Assembly (NCBI GenBank): GCA_944381115.1
Contig: CALWJV010000014.1
Span: 1 to 55,016 of the forward strand
Direction of reading: 5' to 3'
Source of the DNA: an uncultured Clostridia bacterium
GTDB lineage: Bacteria > Bacillota > Clostridia > Oscillospirales > CAG-272
DNA: 55,016 nucleotides
The notes below the pieces were generated by a model, which saw only the letters and a program-made list of their open reading frames with translations, did no database searches and was not told the origin of the DNA. Both the position numbers and the translations under genes were made by a program. Of this stretch, positions 1-8,455 are shown one piece after another (within the stretch, counting starts at the first letter, position 1; each line of letters begins with the position of its first letter).

Positions 1-1
1 A

Positions 2-1027
2 CTTACGATTATTGCGCTTAAATTCAATCGAGAAATTCTTACAGTGATGAAAACTCCAGACAACATTATTGCTGATACCGAAGCGTATCTCGAAATTATT
101 TACGCCGGTATGTTTACACTTATGCTATACAATCTCGGAGCCGGGATATTGAGGGCTTTGGGAGACAGTAAATCTCCGCTTTATTTTCTTATAGTTGCTT
201 CTATACTTAATATTATTTTTAATTATGTGTTTATAGTCAACTGTTCAATGGGTGTAAGAGGAGCGGCTTACGGTACTGTGATAGCACAGTTAGTTTCCGG
301 AATTCTTTGTTTTATATTTATTTTTTTGAAGTGTAAAATTATAAGACCTGAACGTGGTGATATAAAATTAAGCAGTAACCTTATTATGAAAATTTGCATG
401 ATGGGCATACCTATGGCACTTCAGTATTCTATTACTGCAATTGGGACTATTTTTTTGCAAACTGCAATAAATGATTTCGGAAGTGATACGATTGCAGCGT
501 TTACGGTAGGTGAAAAAGTACTTAATTTTTCATGGGCTATCCTGAACTGCATAGGAGTTGCATTGGCAAACTATTGCAGTCAGAATGTTGGCGCAATGAA
601 GATAGACCGGGTAAAATCCGGGGTAAGAGCAACTCTGAAGATAATTTTCATTATTACAGCGGTTTTTGCTTTGATTTTGTTGTTTTTCGGCAAATATATT
701 GCAATGCTTTTTCTCGAAAACAATTCTCAACATGTCCTGGAGATAATTGAAATGTTTTTCAGAATACAGGCTCCTTGTTTATTTGCGCTTGCTATAATAG
801 GAGTGTTCCGAAATGTTATTCAAGGAATAGGTTACAGTTTACAGGCTATGCTTGCAGGTATTTTTGAACTTACAGGAAGAAGCACGATCGCGCTTTGTTT
901 TGTGGGTAAATACGGTTTTGTTGCCGCGTGTGTAGCAAGTCCTTGTGCCTGGGTTCTTGCAGACTGTCTTTTGATTCCTATGTATTTTTATGTTATGAGT
1001 AAACTTCCTTTAAAAGCAAATATTTAA
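2..1027 (+). CDS. MATE family efflux transporter, C-terminal part (cut by window start)
   Basis: The frame is open back to base 2, so the gene begins outside the window. What remains is about 340 residues with repeated hydrophobic segments and MATE-type signatures: the AGMFTLMLYNLGAGILRALGDSKSPLY stretch (residues counted from the first visible codon, about 34-60) and GIPMALQYS at the start of the second six-helix bundle. MATE proteins (about 450 residues) are inner-membrane Na+ or H+ driven exporters of drugs or metabolites; the substrate cannot be read here. The first internal start (GTG at 44) is not the real start because the upstream codons continue the family pattern. A hairpin terminator follows at 1049. 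Confidence 0.9.
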   Translation, partial: LTIIALKFNREILTVMKTPDNIIADTEAYLEIIYAGMFTLMLYNLGAGILRALGDSKSPLYFLIVASILNIIFNYVFIVNCSMGVRGAAYGTVIAQLVSGILCFIFIFLKCKIIRPERGDIKLSSNLIMKICMMGIPMALQYSITAIGTIFLQTAINDFGSDTIAAFTVGEKVLNFSWAILNCIGVALANYCSQNVGAMKIDRVKSGVRATLKIIFIITAVFALILLFFGKYIAMLFLENNSQHVLEIIEMFFRIQAPCLFALAIIGVFRNVIQGIGYSLQAMLAGIFELTGRSTIALCFVGKYGFVAACVASPCAWVLADCLLIPMYFYVMSKLPLKANI

Positions 1028-1048
1028 GGGATAGATTACAATATAAAT

Positions 1049-1092
1049 AAAACAGTTCCGGGTAGTGTTAATCATACCAGAAACTGTTTTTA
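1049..1092 (+). terminator. Terminator after the MATE gene
   Basis: Inverted repeat AAACAGTT ... AACTGTTT followed by T residues, starting 22 bases after the MATE stop codon. Confidence 0.65.
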
Positions 1093-1327
1093 GTCAGTAT
1101 TTACAGAATTTTAATATATTGAAAAGCGAATTGTTTTGAGATTATAAATCACATTCATAGGATAAAATGTACGATTGACTGTTTCTTATCGTAGAGAATA
1201 TCATAAAATTTGTGTTACGCCGCAATATTTCCTTTTACCTTGAAAAATTGTCAACAAAGGATTAAAAAGTGCCTAAAATCTGATCATGAATACATTAAAC
1301 TTCGTATGTATTGGTAACTGATTTAAT
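1093..1327. other. Non-coding spacer without recognisable gene
   Basis: Between the MATE terminator and the tRNA terminator. I see no ORF with coding character, no hairpin of note and no RNA family motif. Confidence 0.5.
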
Positions 1328-1360
1328 AAAAAAGTGTCCGCAATATTTGTTGCGGACACT
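1328..1360 (-). terminator. Terminator of the tRNA-Leu/tRNA-fMet transcript
   Basis: Perfect 11-bp stem AGTGTCCGCAA / TTGCGGACACT with a short loop. On the minus strand it is followed by a run of T. It starts 5 bases after the CCA end of tRNA-fMet. Confidence 0.85.
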
Positions 1361-1365
1361 CTGAA

Positions 1366-1444
1366 TGGTTGCGGGGAGGGGATTTGAACCTCCTGACCTC
1401 CGGGTTATGAGCCCGACGAGCTAACCAAGCTGCTCCACCCCGCG
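1366..1444 (-). tRNA. Initiator tRNA-fMet (anticodon CAT)
   Basis: Cloverleaf with encoded CCA end. The two hallmarks of an initiator tRNA are visible: the first acceptor pair is an unpaired C1-A72 (5' CGCGGGG against CCCCGCA), and the anticodon stem carries three consecutive G-C pairs (GGG-CTCATAA-CCC). The D loop is one base longer than in E. coli. The T stem has one apparent A-C mismatch. It lies just downstream of tRNA-Leu in the same transcript. Confidence 0.95.
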
Positions 1445-1461
1445 ATATTGATGTCAGCAAA

Positions 1462-1549
1462 TGGTGCCGGAGACCGGAATCGAACCGGCACGAGGGGTTA
1501 GCTCGCGGGATTTTAAGTCCCGTGCGTCTGCCAATTCCGCCACTCCGGC
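1462..1549 (-). tRNA. tRNA-Leu (anticodon TAA)
   Basis: Type II tRNA of 88 nt with a long variable arm and encoded CCA. Acceptor stem GCCGGAG / CTCCGGC with discriminator A; anticodon loop CTTAAAA reads TAA. It is first in a two-tRNA unit with tRNA-fMet, 17 bases apart. Confidence 0.95.
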
Positions 1550-1597
1550 AAATCTACTTCTTTAAATAGACCGACATTTTCATTTGCCACATTATTT

Positions 1598-1626
1598 ATG
1601 ATAGCATATTTTTTTAAATTTGTCAA
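1598..1626 (-). promoter_or_regulatory. Promoter of the tRNA-Leu/tRNA-fMet unit
   Basis: On the minus strand: TTGACA, 17-base spacer ending TGC (extended -10), then TATCAT. About 50 bases upstream of tRNA-Leu. Confidence 0.7.
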
Positions 1627-1682
1627 TATCTTTTTTACTATTTATTTTATTTTTTTTAATGCATGGGTTTTTAATAATACTT

Positions 1683-2516
1683 TCACTCAAAATTTATATA
1701 TTTTGCTATACGATTTTTAAAATAACAGTATGACTCAAATCCGAGGGATTTAAGTATTTCTGCTACTTCGTCAAATCTGTTTGCAACGTTTGACGGTATG
1801 TGAGCGTCGCTCCCGATTGTAATTTTATTTCCTCCATACTCCCTATAGAGTTTTAATATCTGAATATCCGGCATTATAAAACTTTTCGGATTATTTTTCC
1901 CTGAAAAAACGGAAACATTTACTTCAAGCGCAACATCTTTTTTAATTACTGCTTTTAAAATTTCTCTAATCTGAGTTAAAAACAGATCAAGATCAACGTT
2001 TCGATCATATTTTCCACGGATATACCGGAGGGGACATGTAAGGTGGGTAAGAATATCAAAATCATTCGTATCTATCATGTTTTTTACAAGTGCAAAATAT
2101 TCCTTCAAAAATCCGTTAATTTTTTCCATCGGCATTTTTTCATCAAATGAAACTGCAGAATAGTAATTTTGTATATCCTTATATCGCACAAAGTGAATCG
2201 ATCCTAAAATAACATCAAAGTCAGATATTTTTTTTACCTCTTCGCTGAAAACCGTGGAGATATACATGTCTCCGATTTCAATACCCTTGAATATTTCAAG
2301 AGTACCGAAGTATTCTTTTTGAGCCGACTCGATATTTTTTACCGATTTACAAATACGGTTATAAGTATCTGATTCTTTATATGTAAATATATCTGCATGG
2401 TCGGTTACTGCAATTCCTGATACACCTTTTTCTTTTGCAGATTTACAAAGAGAGTAAATACTCTGTTTGCAATCCGTAGAATTATCCGTATGTGTATGTG
2501 TGTCGTATATTTTCAT
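1683..2516 (-). CDS. PHP-domain phosphoesterase, histidinol-phosphatase (HisJ/HisK) type
   Basis: The 277-residue product has the full set of PHP metal-binding motifs: HTHTDNS at residues 7-13, TDHAD near 38, GSIH near 107, EVNVS near 198 and GSDAH near 238. The family includes the monomeric histidinol-phosphate phosphatase of Firmicutes (last step but one of histidine synthesis), which has this length, but related PHP proteins hydrolyse other phosphoesters and no his genes are nearby, so the substrate is open. It is cytoplasmic, with no signal peptide. Its promoter at 2550-2578 is consensus-like. It is divergent from the beta-helix gene. Confidence 0.8.
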   Translation of the reverse strand: MKIYDTHTHTDNSTDCKQSIYSLCKSAKEKGVSGIAVTDHADIFTYKESDTYNRICKSVKNIESAQKEYFGTLEIFKGIEIGDMYISTVFSEEVKKISDFDVILGSIHFVRYKDIQNYYSAVSFDEKMPMEKINGFLKEYFALVKNMIDTNDFDILTHLTCPLRYIRGKYDRNVDLDLFLTQIREILKAVIKKDVALEVNVSVFSGKNNPKSFIMPDIQILKLYREYGGNKITIGSDAHIPSNVANRFDEVAEILKSLGFESYCYFKNRIAKYINFE

Positions 2517-2549
2517 TTTTTAATTCGTCTTTCTTTATATTTTAGAATT

Positions 2550-2578
2550 ATTATAAACCAAATGCTTTTAAATGTCAA
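2550..2578 (-). promoter_or_regulatory. Promoter of the PHP gene
   Basis: Minus strand TTGACA, exactly 17 bases, TATAAT; about 35-60 bases before the start codon. Confidence 0.75.
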
Positions 2579-2605
2579 TCTTTATTTTATATAATAATTT
2601 TTTGC

Positions 2606-2634
2606 TTGACAAAAGTTATTTAAAATGTTATATT
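2606..2634 (+). promoter_or_regulatory. Promoter of the beta-helix gene
   Basis: TTGACA at 2606, 17-base spacer ending TGT, TATATT at 2629. A CGGAG ribosome binding site precedes the ATG at 2696. The divergent PHP promoter is only about 30 bases away. Confidence 0.75.
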
Positions 2635-2695
2635 TGATAAATAAACAATTGATTTTTTTAAAATTTTAATGCATTGAAGAACGGAGTTTAAATAA

Positions 2696-4201
2696 ATGAT
2701 AAGAGCAGACAGAGAATTTTTATGTAAAATTGACTTGCTTGCAGAAAAAAGAAAAAAAGAAATTTTAAATAGTTCAGATACAGTATCCATCACCGGAACG
2801 ATTTACTATGTAAGCAAAAACGGTTCCGATGAAAATGACGGTAAAAGTCCGGAGTCTGCTTGGAAAACACTTGAAAAGGTTTCATCTTTTCCTTTTGAAA
2901 AAGGTGACGGAGTGCTTTTTAAACGCGGTGATACGTTCCGCGGATTTGTTGAAACAAAGCCGTTTGTAACTTATGCCGCATACGGAAGCGGAAAAAAACC
3001 GCAACTTTTCAGTTGGAATAAAAATCTTGCGGATGAAAGTCTTTGGTCTCTTTTTGACAAAGATCATAATATATGGAAGTTAAAAGAGAAGATACCCGAC
3101 TGCGGAACGCTTGTTATAAATGACGGTGAAAAATACTGCCGAAAACTTATTCCATCTTACATAAACGGGCGTTTTGTTTGCCGAGATGATGAAAATAAGG
3201 CTTTTGAAATTTCAAATGAAATGACGAATGATCTTGATATATTTTGTAAATATGATGAAACTTTTACAAACAGAGAATCAAAAAATCAAACATTTCCGGT
3301 TCCGGATGTAAACGAAAACAGTTTCGGAGATCTTTTTCTTAAATGTGATGAAGGAAATCCTGGAAAAGTATTCAGTTCTATTGAGCCGGTTGTCAAACGT
3401 TCTATGTTTTATGTAAGAGAAAATCCGGGTGTACATATTGATAACATATGTATAAAATATGTTGGTATCCACTCTGTTGCCGCAGGGGGGCACTCAGTCA
3501 AAGGACTTAAGGTAACAAACTGTGAAATAGGTTGGGGAGGCGGAACTATACAGCATTATCTTGGAACTGACCCTAATTATCCGCAAGGAAAGCGAGGAAC
3601 GGTAACGCGTTTCGGAAACGGTGTTGAAATATACGGCGGCTGTGATGATTATGAAGTTTCAAACTGCTACATATATCAGATATATGATGCAGGTATGACT
3701 CATCAGATAACAACAAACGGAAATAGATACGAAATGAAGAATATAAAGTATAAGAATAATCTTGTTGAATACTGTGTCTATTCTATTGAATACTTTCTTG
3801 AAAAGAATGGAAATGATACATGCAGTTTTATGGATAATATAGAAATATGCGGAAATATCTTGCGCTTCTCCGGTTACGGCTGGGGGCAGCAGAGACATAA
3901 TACGGATACACCTGCTCATATAAAAGGTTGGAGTTATGAAAATACCGCGTCAAATTTTTACGTGCATGATAATATTTTTGACAGAGCCGCTTTCCGTATG
4001 CTTCACCTCGTTGCAAAAAAAGACATTTCCTGTCCTAAAATGTATAATAATACATATGTGCAAATACTTGGAGGTAAGATAGGACAGTACGGAGGAAATG
4101 AAAACGGAGAACCGGAGATTCAAATTTTTGATCAGAATGCAGAGGAAAAGATAAAAAATATATTTAAAGAGGAAAATCCGAAAATTTACTTCATTGAATA
4201 A
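2696..4201 (+). CDS. Right-handed beta-helix repeat protein, possible carbohydrate-active enzyme, no signal peptide
   Basis: 501 residues. The segment IYYVSKNGSDENDGKSPESAW (about 37-57) is the typical start of pectate-lyase-like or glycosidase-like beta-helix domains (YVSxxGxDxNxGxSPxxAW), followed by a motif for a large first coil (KKGDGVLFKRGDTFRG type). Later Asn- and Gly-rich coils (VSNCYIYQIYDAG, YKNNLVEYC, VHDNIFDRA) fit a parallel beta-helix. Such proteins bind, cleave or lyse polysaccharides, but no catalytic residue can be named. There is no signal peptide or anchor, so a cytoplasmic action on imported oligosaccharide is the inference. It has its own promoter and terminator. Confidence 0.75.
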   Translation: MIRADREFLCKIDLLAEKRKKEILNSSDTVSITGTIYYVSKNGSDENDGKSPESAWKTLEKVSSFPFEKGDGVLFKRGDTFRGFVETKPFVTYAAYGSGKKPQLFSWNKNLADESLWSLFDKDHNIWKLKEKIPDCGTLVINDGEKYCRKLIPSYINGRFVCRDDENKAFEISNEMTNDLDIFCKYDETFTNRESKNQTFPVPDVNENSFGDLFLKCDEGNPGKVFSSIEPVVKRSMFYVRENPGVHIDNICIKYVGIHSVAAGGHSVKGLKVTNCEIGWGGGTIQHYLGTDPNYPQGKRGTVTRFGNGVEIYGGCDDYEVSNCYIYQIYDAGMTHQITTNGNRYEMKNIKYKNNLVEYCVYSIEYFLEKNGNDTCSFMDNIEICGNILRFSGYGWGQQRHNTDTPAHIKGWSYENTASNFYVHDNIFDRAAFRMLHLVAKKDISCPKMYNNTYVQILGGKIGQYGGNENGEPEIQIFDQNAEEKIKNIFKEENPKIYFIE

Positions 4202-4347
4202 CTTTTTATATAATGAAAAATGTTTTTGTAATAATTTTTTACCATATCTTAAAATCCACGTGTATGGTGTTATGGATTAACCAAGATATTTATACTATAT
4301 TATATTAAGTGAAAATGATGTACTTGAAACAAATATTTGGACAAACA

Positions 4348-4379
4348 AAAACGCAGAGTTTTATTTCTCTGCGTTTTTT
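4348..4379. terminator. Bidirectional terminator between the beta-helix and SGNH genes
   Basis: Stem AAAACGCAGAG / CTCTGCGTTTT with an 8-base loop and T runs on both strands, between two convergent genes. Confidence 0.85.
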
Positions 4380-4395
4380 GAATTATATAAAATTG

Positions 4396-5031
4396 CTATA
4401 TTTTGTTTTCGAACATAACAAGTTGGTCTTTTATTGCTATCATTCCGGATCTATCAGGGTGTCCTTCGGTTTTTGAAATTCCTTTGAGTCTTAACGGGTA
4501 TGCTCCGTAATGCCGTGATATTTCAAATATACCGTCCGATATTTCCGCTTTTAACCCCTCATTTATGATTACAATTATTTTTTTAATATCAGTAGATTGT
4601 AATATTTTGCTGATTAAGTAAGAAAATCCCGGCAAGACCGAAAATTTATCTTCCTCACTAATATCTTCATACTTTATATTGCCAACAGGTGAGTTTGCCC
4701 AATTATCATTTGTTCCTCCGAAAACAATGGCTGTGTCAATTCTGTTTTCCTTAAAAAATCCGCTTGTAAGTCTTTTTTCAAATCTTGCAATAAACGAATT
4801 ATCACTGCAGTTTCTGTCGTTGTAACCTGTATTGCATATAGTCGTTCCCGACCACGAGTCATTTATTGTAAGTACGGCGTCACTTTCATTAAGCAACATT
4901 TTCCACCATGTATCATCAACGGTCTTTACATCCGAGGTCTTTCTGGGGTAATATATACTGTTATCTTTCGGAATATATCCTGCAAATGTTGAATAACTGT
5001 CGCCTAAAATAAAAATTTTTCCAAAACTCAT
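4396..5031 (-). CDS. SGNH/GDSL-type hydrolase (esterase-like)
   Basis: 211 residues. Block I is ILGDSYSTF at about residues 8-16, with the nucleophile Ser in GDSYS. Block III is FGGTNDNW (about 105-112), and the C-terminal GHPDRSG (about 190) supplies the Asp-x-x-x/His block in an unusual order, His before Asp. SGNH enzymes remove acyl or acetyl groups from sugars or lipids. There is no signal peptide, so it is probably cytoplasmic. A strong GGGAGG precedes the ATG. A second SGNH protein from a different subgroup is encoded at 53431-54087. Confidence 0.8.
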   Translation of the reverse strand: MSFGKIFILGDSYSTFAGYIPKDNSIYYPRKTSDVKTVDDTWWKMLLNESDAVLTINDSWSGTTICNTGYNDRNCSDNSFIARFEKRLTSGFFKENRIDTAIVFGGTNDNWANSPVGNIKYEDISEEDKFSVLPGFSYLISKILQSTDIKKIIVIINEGLKAEISDGIFEISRHYGAYPLRLKGISKTEGHPDRSGMIAIKDQLVMFENKI

Positions 5032-5194
5032 AAAAATTCCTCCCTTAATATTTCATGACATGCAAAATGTTCATAAATTTTGACTACATTTAAACTGAAA
5101 ATTATTATACAATGTAGTTGTTAAAAAACAAGGGTTTTTAGAAAATAAGTCAAATATTTTTGTTGCAATGTAAAAATTTACTAGAAAAAATACT

Positions 5195-5440
5195 TTGAAG
5201 ATCGGGAATAATTATGCAGAAAAAATCAAAGTGGTTTTGGTGCGTTCAGGAAATCGATCGGATGTTTACGCAAGTGTGTCTTTACGTGATCCGGAACTTT
5301 TTGAGGCTGTCGGGAGCACCACTCCGTCATTTCGTGCAACAACTTTTCAAGATTCACTTATAAGTCATAATATTGTTTTTGCGGCTGAAAGATCAAGAAA
5401 AAGCGGAGGAGCAGTCCGGAATTTAAAATCTTATTTTTAA
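5195..5440 (+). CDS. Unrecognised 81-residue ORF, possibly a gene remnant
   Basis: The open frame starts at a TTG without a convincing ribosome binding site. Its composition looks protein-like (SVSLRDPELFEAVGSTT, then FQDSLISHNIVFAAERS) rather than like a shadow frame, and nothing on the opposite strand competes. I do not recognise the family. It may be the C-terminal end of a larger gene whose front has been lost, since no start signal is visible. Upstream bases 5032-5194 hold no further coding sequence in this frame, which has a TAA at 5171. Confidence 0.35.
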   Translation: MKIGNNYAEKIKVVLVRSGNRSDVYASVSLRDPELFEAVGSTTPSFRATTFQDSLISHNIVFAAERSRKSGGAVRNLKSYF

Positions 5441-5532
5441 TACCTAAAATGCTTATATAAAACAAAAGTACATAAATTGCTTTATTTTATTCAAAATATG
5501 AAAAATATTGTGAAAAATGAGGAGAAAGTAAA

Positions 5533-6126
5533 ATGAAAATATACGATATTTCTCAGGAACTATTTGGAAGCGTGGTTTTTCCCGGAGACAGAGCTCCGAA
5601 AAGAATTGTTGAAAAACTGATTTCAAACGGAGAAAAGTGCAATGTAACTTCACTTGAAATGTGCGCTCATAACGGAACTCATATTGATTCACCGTTTCAT
5701 TTTTTTATCAAAGGTGATACGATAGAAAAAATTCCGCTTGAAAAGACGGTTGGAAATTGCTATGTTACCGAGCAAACTTCCGATATAGACGGGAGGGCAG
5801 CAAAAAATATTTTGAAAACGGCGGAAAATGAAGATCCTGAAAGTGCAAAACGGATCTTGATAAAAGGCAAAGGAGTGGTTACTGCGGAGGCTGCGCATGT
5901 TTTTGCGGACGCCGGGATTTATCTTATCGGCGGAGAAAGCCAAACTACAGGTCCGGAAACTCAACCTACCGAGGTTCACAAAATTCTTCTTTCGGAAAAA
6001 ATTGTTTTGCTTGAAGGTATACGTTTATCAGAAATAGAAGAAGGTGTGTATTTTTTAAGTGCAGCACCTCTTTTACTTGGGGAAAGTGACGGTGCTCCAT
6101 GCAGGGCTTTTCTGATACAAAAATAA
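5533..6126 (+). CDS. Cyclase family protein (kynurenine-formamidase-like metal hydrolase)
   Basis: 197 residues. The diagnostic metal-binding motif NGTHIDSPFHF is at about residues 47-57, with the family's early DISQEL and FPGD elements at 5-18 and the later GGESQTTG segment. Family members (PF04199) are Mn/Zn hydrolases such as N-formylkynurenine formamidase or isatin hydrolase; Firmicutes paralogues of this size are mostly uncharacterised. It is cytoplasmic. GAGGAG lies 10 bases before the ATG. It stands alone and is followed by a clean terminator at 6199. There is no tryptophan-degradation gene nearby, so the kynurenine role is not assured. Confidence 0.85.
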   Translation: MKIYDISQELFGSVVFPGDRAPKRIVEKLISNGEKCNVTSLEMCAHNGTHIDSPFHFFIKGDTIEKIPLEKTVGNCYVTEQTSDIDGRAAKNILKTAENEDPESAKRILIKGKGVVTAEAAHVFADAGIYLIGGESQTTGPETQPTEVHKILLSEKIVLLEGIRLSEIEEGVYFLSAAPLLLGESDGAPCRAFLIQK

Positions 6127-6198
6127 TTTTTTAGTAAAAATGATACAGATTTTATTACATAGCCTTTCACATTTTAGAAATCTGATTATTGTTTTACG

Positions 6199-6227
6199 GT
6201 TGCTGTTATAATTAACAGCAACTTTTT
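6199..6227 (+). terminator. Terminator after the cyclase-family gene
   Basis: Perfect 10-bp stem GTTGCTGTTA / TAACAGCAAC with loop TAAT, followed by TTTTT. Confidence 0.85.
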
Positions 6228-6304
6228 ATATTTGACCGCATTTTTCAATGTTTTCGTTATATGTGTACATATTACATAATTGTAAATATATACACAAAAA
6301 TAAA

Positions 6305-6338
6305 ATATAATATCTTTGCACAACAGGTATCGTACCTG
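6305..6338 (+). promoter_or_regulatory. Putative promoter -10 and operator dyad before the choloylglycine hydrolase gene
   Basis: TATAAT at 6305-6310 is followed at 6324-6338 by a perfect dyad, CAGGTA-TCG-TACCTG. This places the dyad just after the expected transcription start, a common repressor site. The -35 is poor (TTGTAA at a 19-base spacing). Confidence 0.4.
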
Positions 6339-6386
6339 AGCAACAAGCAAATACTAAAGTAAAACATTAAAAAGAAAGGCTGCAAT

Positions 6387-7394
6387 ATGTGTACTGCATT
6401 GAATCTGAAAACAAAAGATCATTATTTCGGAAGGAATCTGGATCTTGACCGTTCATATGGAGAAGAAGTTACAGTCATGCCTCGGCGTTTTTCTATCGGG
6501 TTTCGAAAAATGGGGGAAATAAACAAACATTTTGCTATCATAGGTATGGCAACGGTCGCCGAGGAAAGCGATGATCAAAGTTACAGGAATCAGGGAGGGT
6601 TACCGCTTTTTTATGACGGTGTAAATGAGCACGGACTTTCCGCGGCGGGACTGAATTTTCCCGGAAATGCCTGCTATTTACCTCCTGTACAAGGAAAAGA
6701 TAACATTGCATCTTTTGAATTTATTCCGTGGATACTTTGTCAATGCGTAAACGTAAAAGAGGCTGTTTATTTTCTTGAGCGTATTAATATATTGAATATT
6801 TCTTTCAGTAAAGATCTACCTCCCGCCCCTTTACACTGGATAATTTCCGACCGGGATCGCTCCGTTGTTGTGGAGCAGATGTATGACGGGTTACACATTC
6901 ATGAAAATCCAATCGGAATTTTGACAAACAATCCGCCGTTTAAATACCAAATTGAAAATTTAAAAAAATATTCCTATCTGAGAAATGACAACGCCGAAGC
7001 GGTAAAAGAAGATAACCCCGCTTATACTTCATACAGTCAGGGACTGGGTGCTGTCGGAATGCCCGGAGACGTTTCTTCAATGTCACGGTTTGTACGTATT
7101 GCTTTCGGTAAAGAAAACTCGGTTTGCGATGATGATGAATTGTCATCAGTCGGTCAATTTTTTCATTTGCTCGCATCTGTTGAAATGGTAAAAGGAAGTT
7201 GTAAAACGGATGAGGGACGATGGGATACTACCAGGTACAGTTCATGCATTAACACAGACCGCGGGCTTTATTATTATACCACATACGGTAATAGGCGTAT
7301 CACATGTGTTGATATGCATAAAACAGATCTTGACATTGAAAGTATCAGCCGTTATCCTCTTATTGGAAATAAAAGTATTATGTTTCAGAATTGA
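6387..7394 (+). CDS. cbh: Choloylglycine hydrolase family protein (bile salt hydrolase / penicillin V acylase type)
   Basis: 335 residues of a linear-amide C-N hydrolase with an N-terminal nucleophile. After removal of Met1 the catalytic Cys2 (MCTALNL) is exposed. Other active-site positions of the bile salt hydrolase family are present: Arg16 and Asp19 in FGRNLDLD, Asn90 in GLNFPG, Asn181 in LTNNPPF and Arg234 in MSRFVRIAF. Bile salt hydrolases split glycine or taurine from conjugated bile acids; penicillin V acylases share the fold. The GLNFPG and LTNNP contexts resemble Gram-positive bile salt hydrolases, but substrate choice is an inference. It is cytoplasmic, with no signal peptide. RBS AGAAAGG. 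It is monocistronic, with a dyad in its leader. Confidence 0.88.
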   Translation: MCTALNLKTKDHYFGRNLDLDRSYGEEVTVMPRRFSIGFRKMGEINKHFAIIGMATVAEESDDQSYRNQGGLPLFYDGVNEHGLSAAGLNFPGNACYLPPVQGKDNIASFEFIPWILCQCVNVKEAVYFLERINILNISFSKDLPPAPLHWIISDRDRSVVVEQMYDGLHIHENPIGILTNNPPFKYQIENLKKYSYLRNDNAEAVKEDNPAYTSYSQGLGAVGMPGDVSSMSRFVRIAFGKENSVCDDDELSSVGQFFHLLASVEMVKGSCKTDEGRWDTTRYSSCINTDRGLYYYTTYGNRRITCVDMHKTDLDIESISRYPLIGNKSIMFQN

Positions 7395-7577
7395 ATATTA
7401 TTCAGAATTGTAATTTTATTGTAAATGGTCATATAATATAAAAACAATGCAATGATTAATTTATAATATTACTTGACGAACACGAAAAAGGTTGTAAAAA
7501 CTTATAATTAAAAATGTCTTTTATTGCAGAATATTTATGTCTGATATAAAAGGCTTTTTTTATTTACAAAAAAACTA
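7395..7577. other. Non-coding spacer
   Basis: Between the hydrolase gene and the nitroreductase promoter. A weak hairpin (CTTTTAT / ATAAAAG) ending in seven T at about 7514-7561 may terminate the hydrolase transcript. No gene is seen. Confidence 0.35.
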
Positions 7578-7606
7578 TTGAATATGGTTTTTACGAACGG
7601 TATAAT
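7578..7606 (+). promoter_or_regulatory. Promoter of the nitroreductase gene
   Basis: TTGAAT, 17-base spacer, TATAAT. It leaves a leader of about 185 bases before the ATG at 7799, in which I recognise no riboswitch. Confidence 0.65.
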
Positions 7607-7798
7607 AAAAGATGGATATAGCCGTCAAAAGACAATAATTCAAATATGAAGTTTTTTAACGTGATTCGCATTCTAACGGAAGAAATTTATTTTACATGTT
7701 AAAAATTTTAAACGTATTGTTTGACAAGAAAGATTTTTAAATATTTGGTTTTTTTGGTAAATACGCTTTTAAAAATAAAAAACAGGAGGATAGCCTTA

Positions 7799-8311
7799 AT
7801 GAACGAAACATTAAAAACGCTTGTAAACAGAAAAAGTTCAAAAAGTTTTCAGCAAAGACATGTAGAGAAAGAGTTTATTGATCAGATCATCGAAGCAGGA
7901 CTTAATGCACCGTCCGGAAGAAATCTGCAAACGCCGGTATTTGTTGCGGTTACAGATGATAAAACGGTGGAGTGTCTTTCCAAAATGAATGCTGCGGTAC
8001 TGGGAGGTTTATCAGATCCTTTTTATGGAGCAAAGGATGTAATAATAGTTTTGTCAAAAAAGCAGGGTACTTACATTTATGATGGCGCTCTTGCCATGGG
8101 AAATCTTCTGAACGCTGCATACTCTCTCGGTATCGGCGCATGCTGGATACACCGCGCAAAAGAGGTTTTCGAAAGTTCCGAAGGAAGGGCGCTTTTAAAA
8201 AAATGGGGGATAAATTACGAAGTAGAAGGTATAGGCTTTTGCATTCTTGGTTATACAAAAGATGAAAAAGAAAAAACAAAAATTAAAGGTGACAGGGTGT
8301 TTTATATCTGA
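7799..8311 (+). CDS. Nitroreductase family FMN oxidoreductase
   Basis: 170 residues from the ATG at 7799, chosen because AGGAGG sits 9 bases before it; the frame stays open 26 codons further up but with no start signal. Family marks are RKSSKSF near the N-terminus (FMN phosphate binding, RxSxR-like), GLNAPSGRNLQ (about 36-46), the central AMGNLLNAAYSLGIGACWI helix (about 101-119) and GYT near the end. The family reduces nitro compounds, quinones or flavins with NAD(P)H; the physiological substrate is unknown. The next gene, 144 bases away, encodes a flavin reductase-like protein, so the pair may share flavin chemistry. Confidence 0.88.
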   Translation: MNETLKTLVNRKSSKSFQQRHVEKEFIDQIIEAGLNAPSGRNLQTPVFVAVTDDKTVECLSKMNAAVLGGLSDPFYGAKDVIIVLSKKQGTYIYDGALAMGNLLNAAYSLGIGACWIHRAKEVFESSEGRALLKKWGINYEVEGIGFCILGYTKDEKEKTKIKGDRVFYI

Positions 8312-8455
8312 ATGGTCTTTTAAACGAATAAAATCATATTTAAAACAAAAAGACAGTGATAATTTTGCGCTTCAAAAAGAAGATTTTTATTTAAAACAGG
8401 ACCGCAATTTAAAATACGTTCTTACTTTAAAAATTTTAAGATATCGGAGAAAAAC

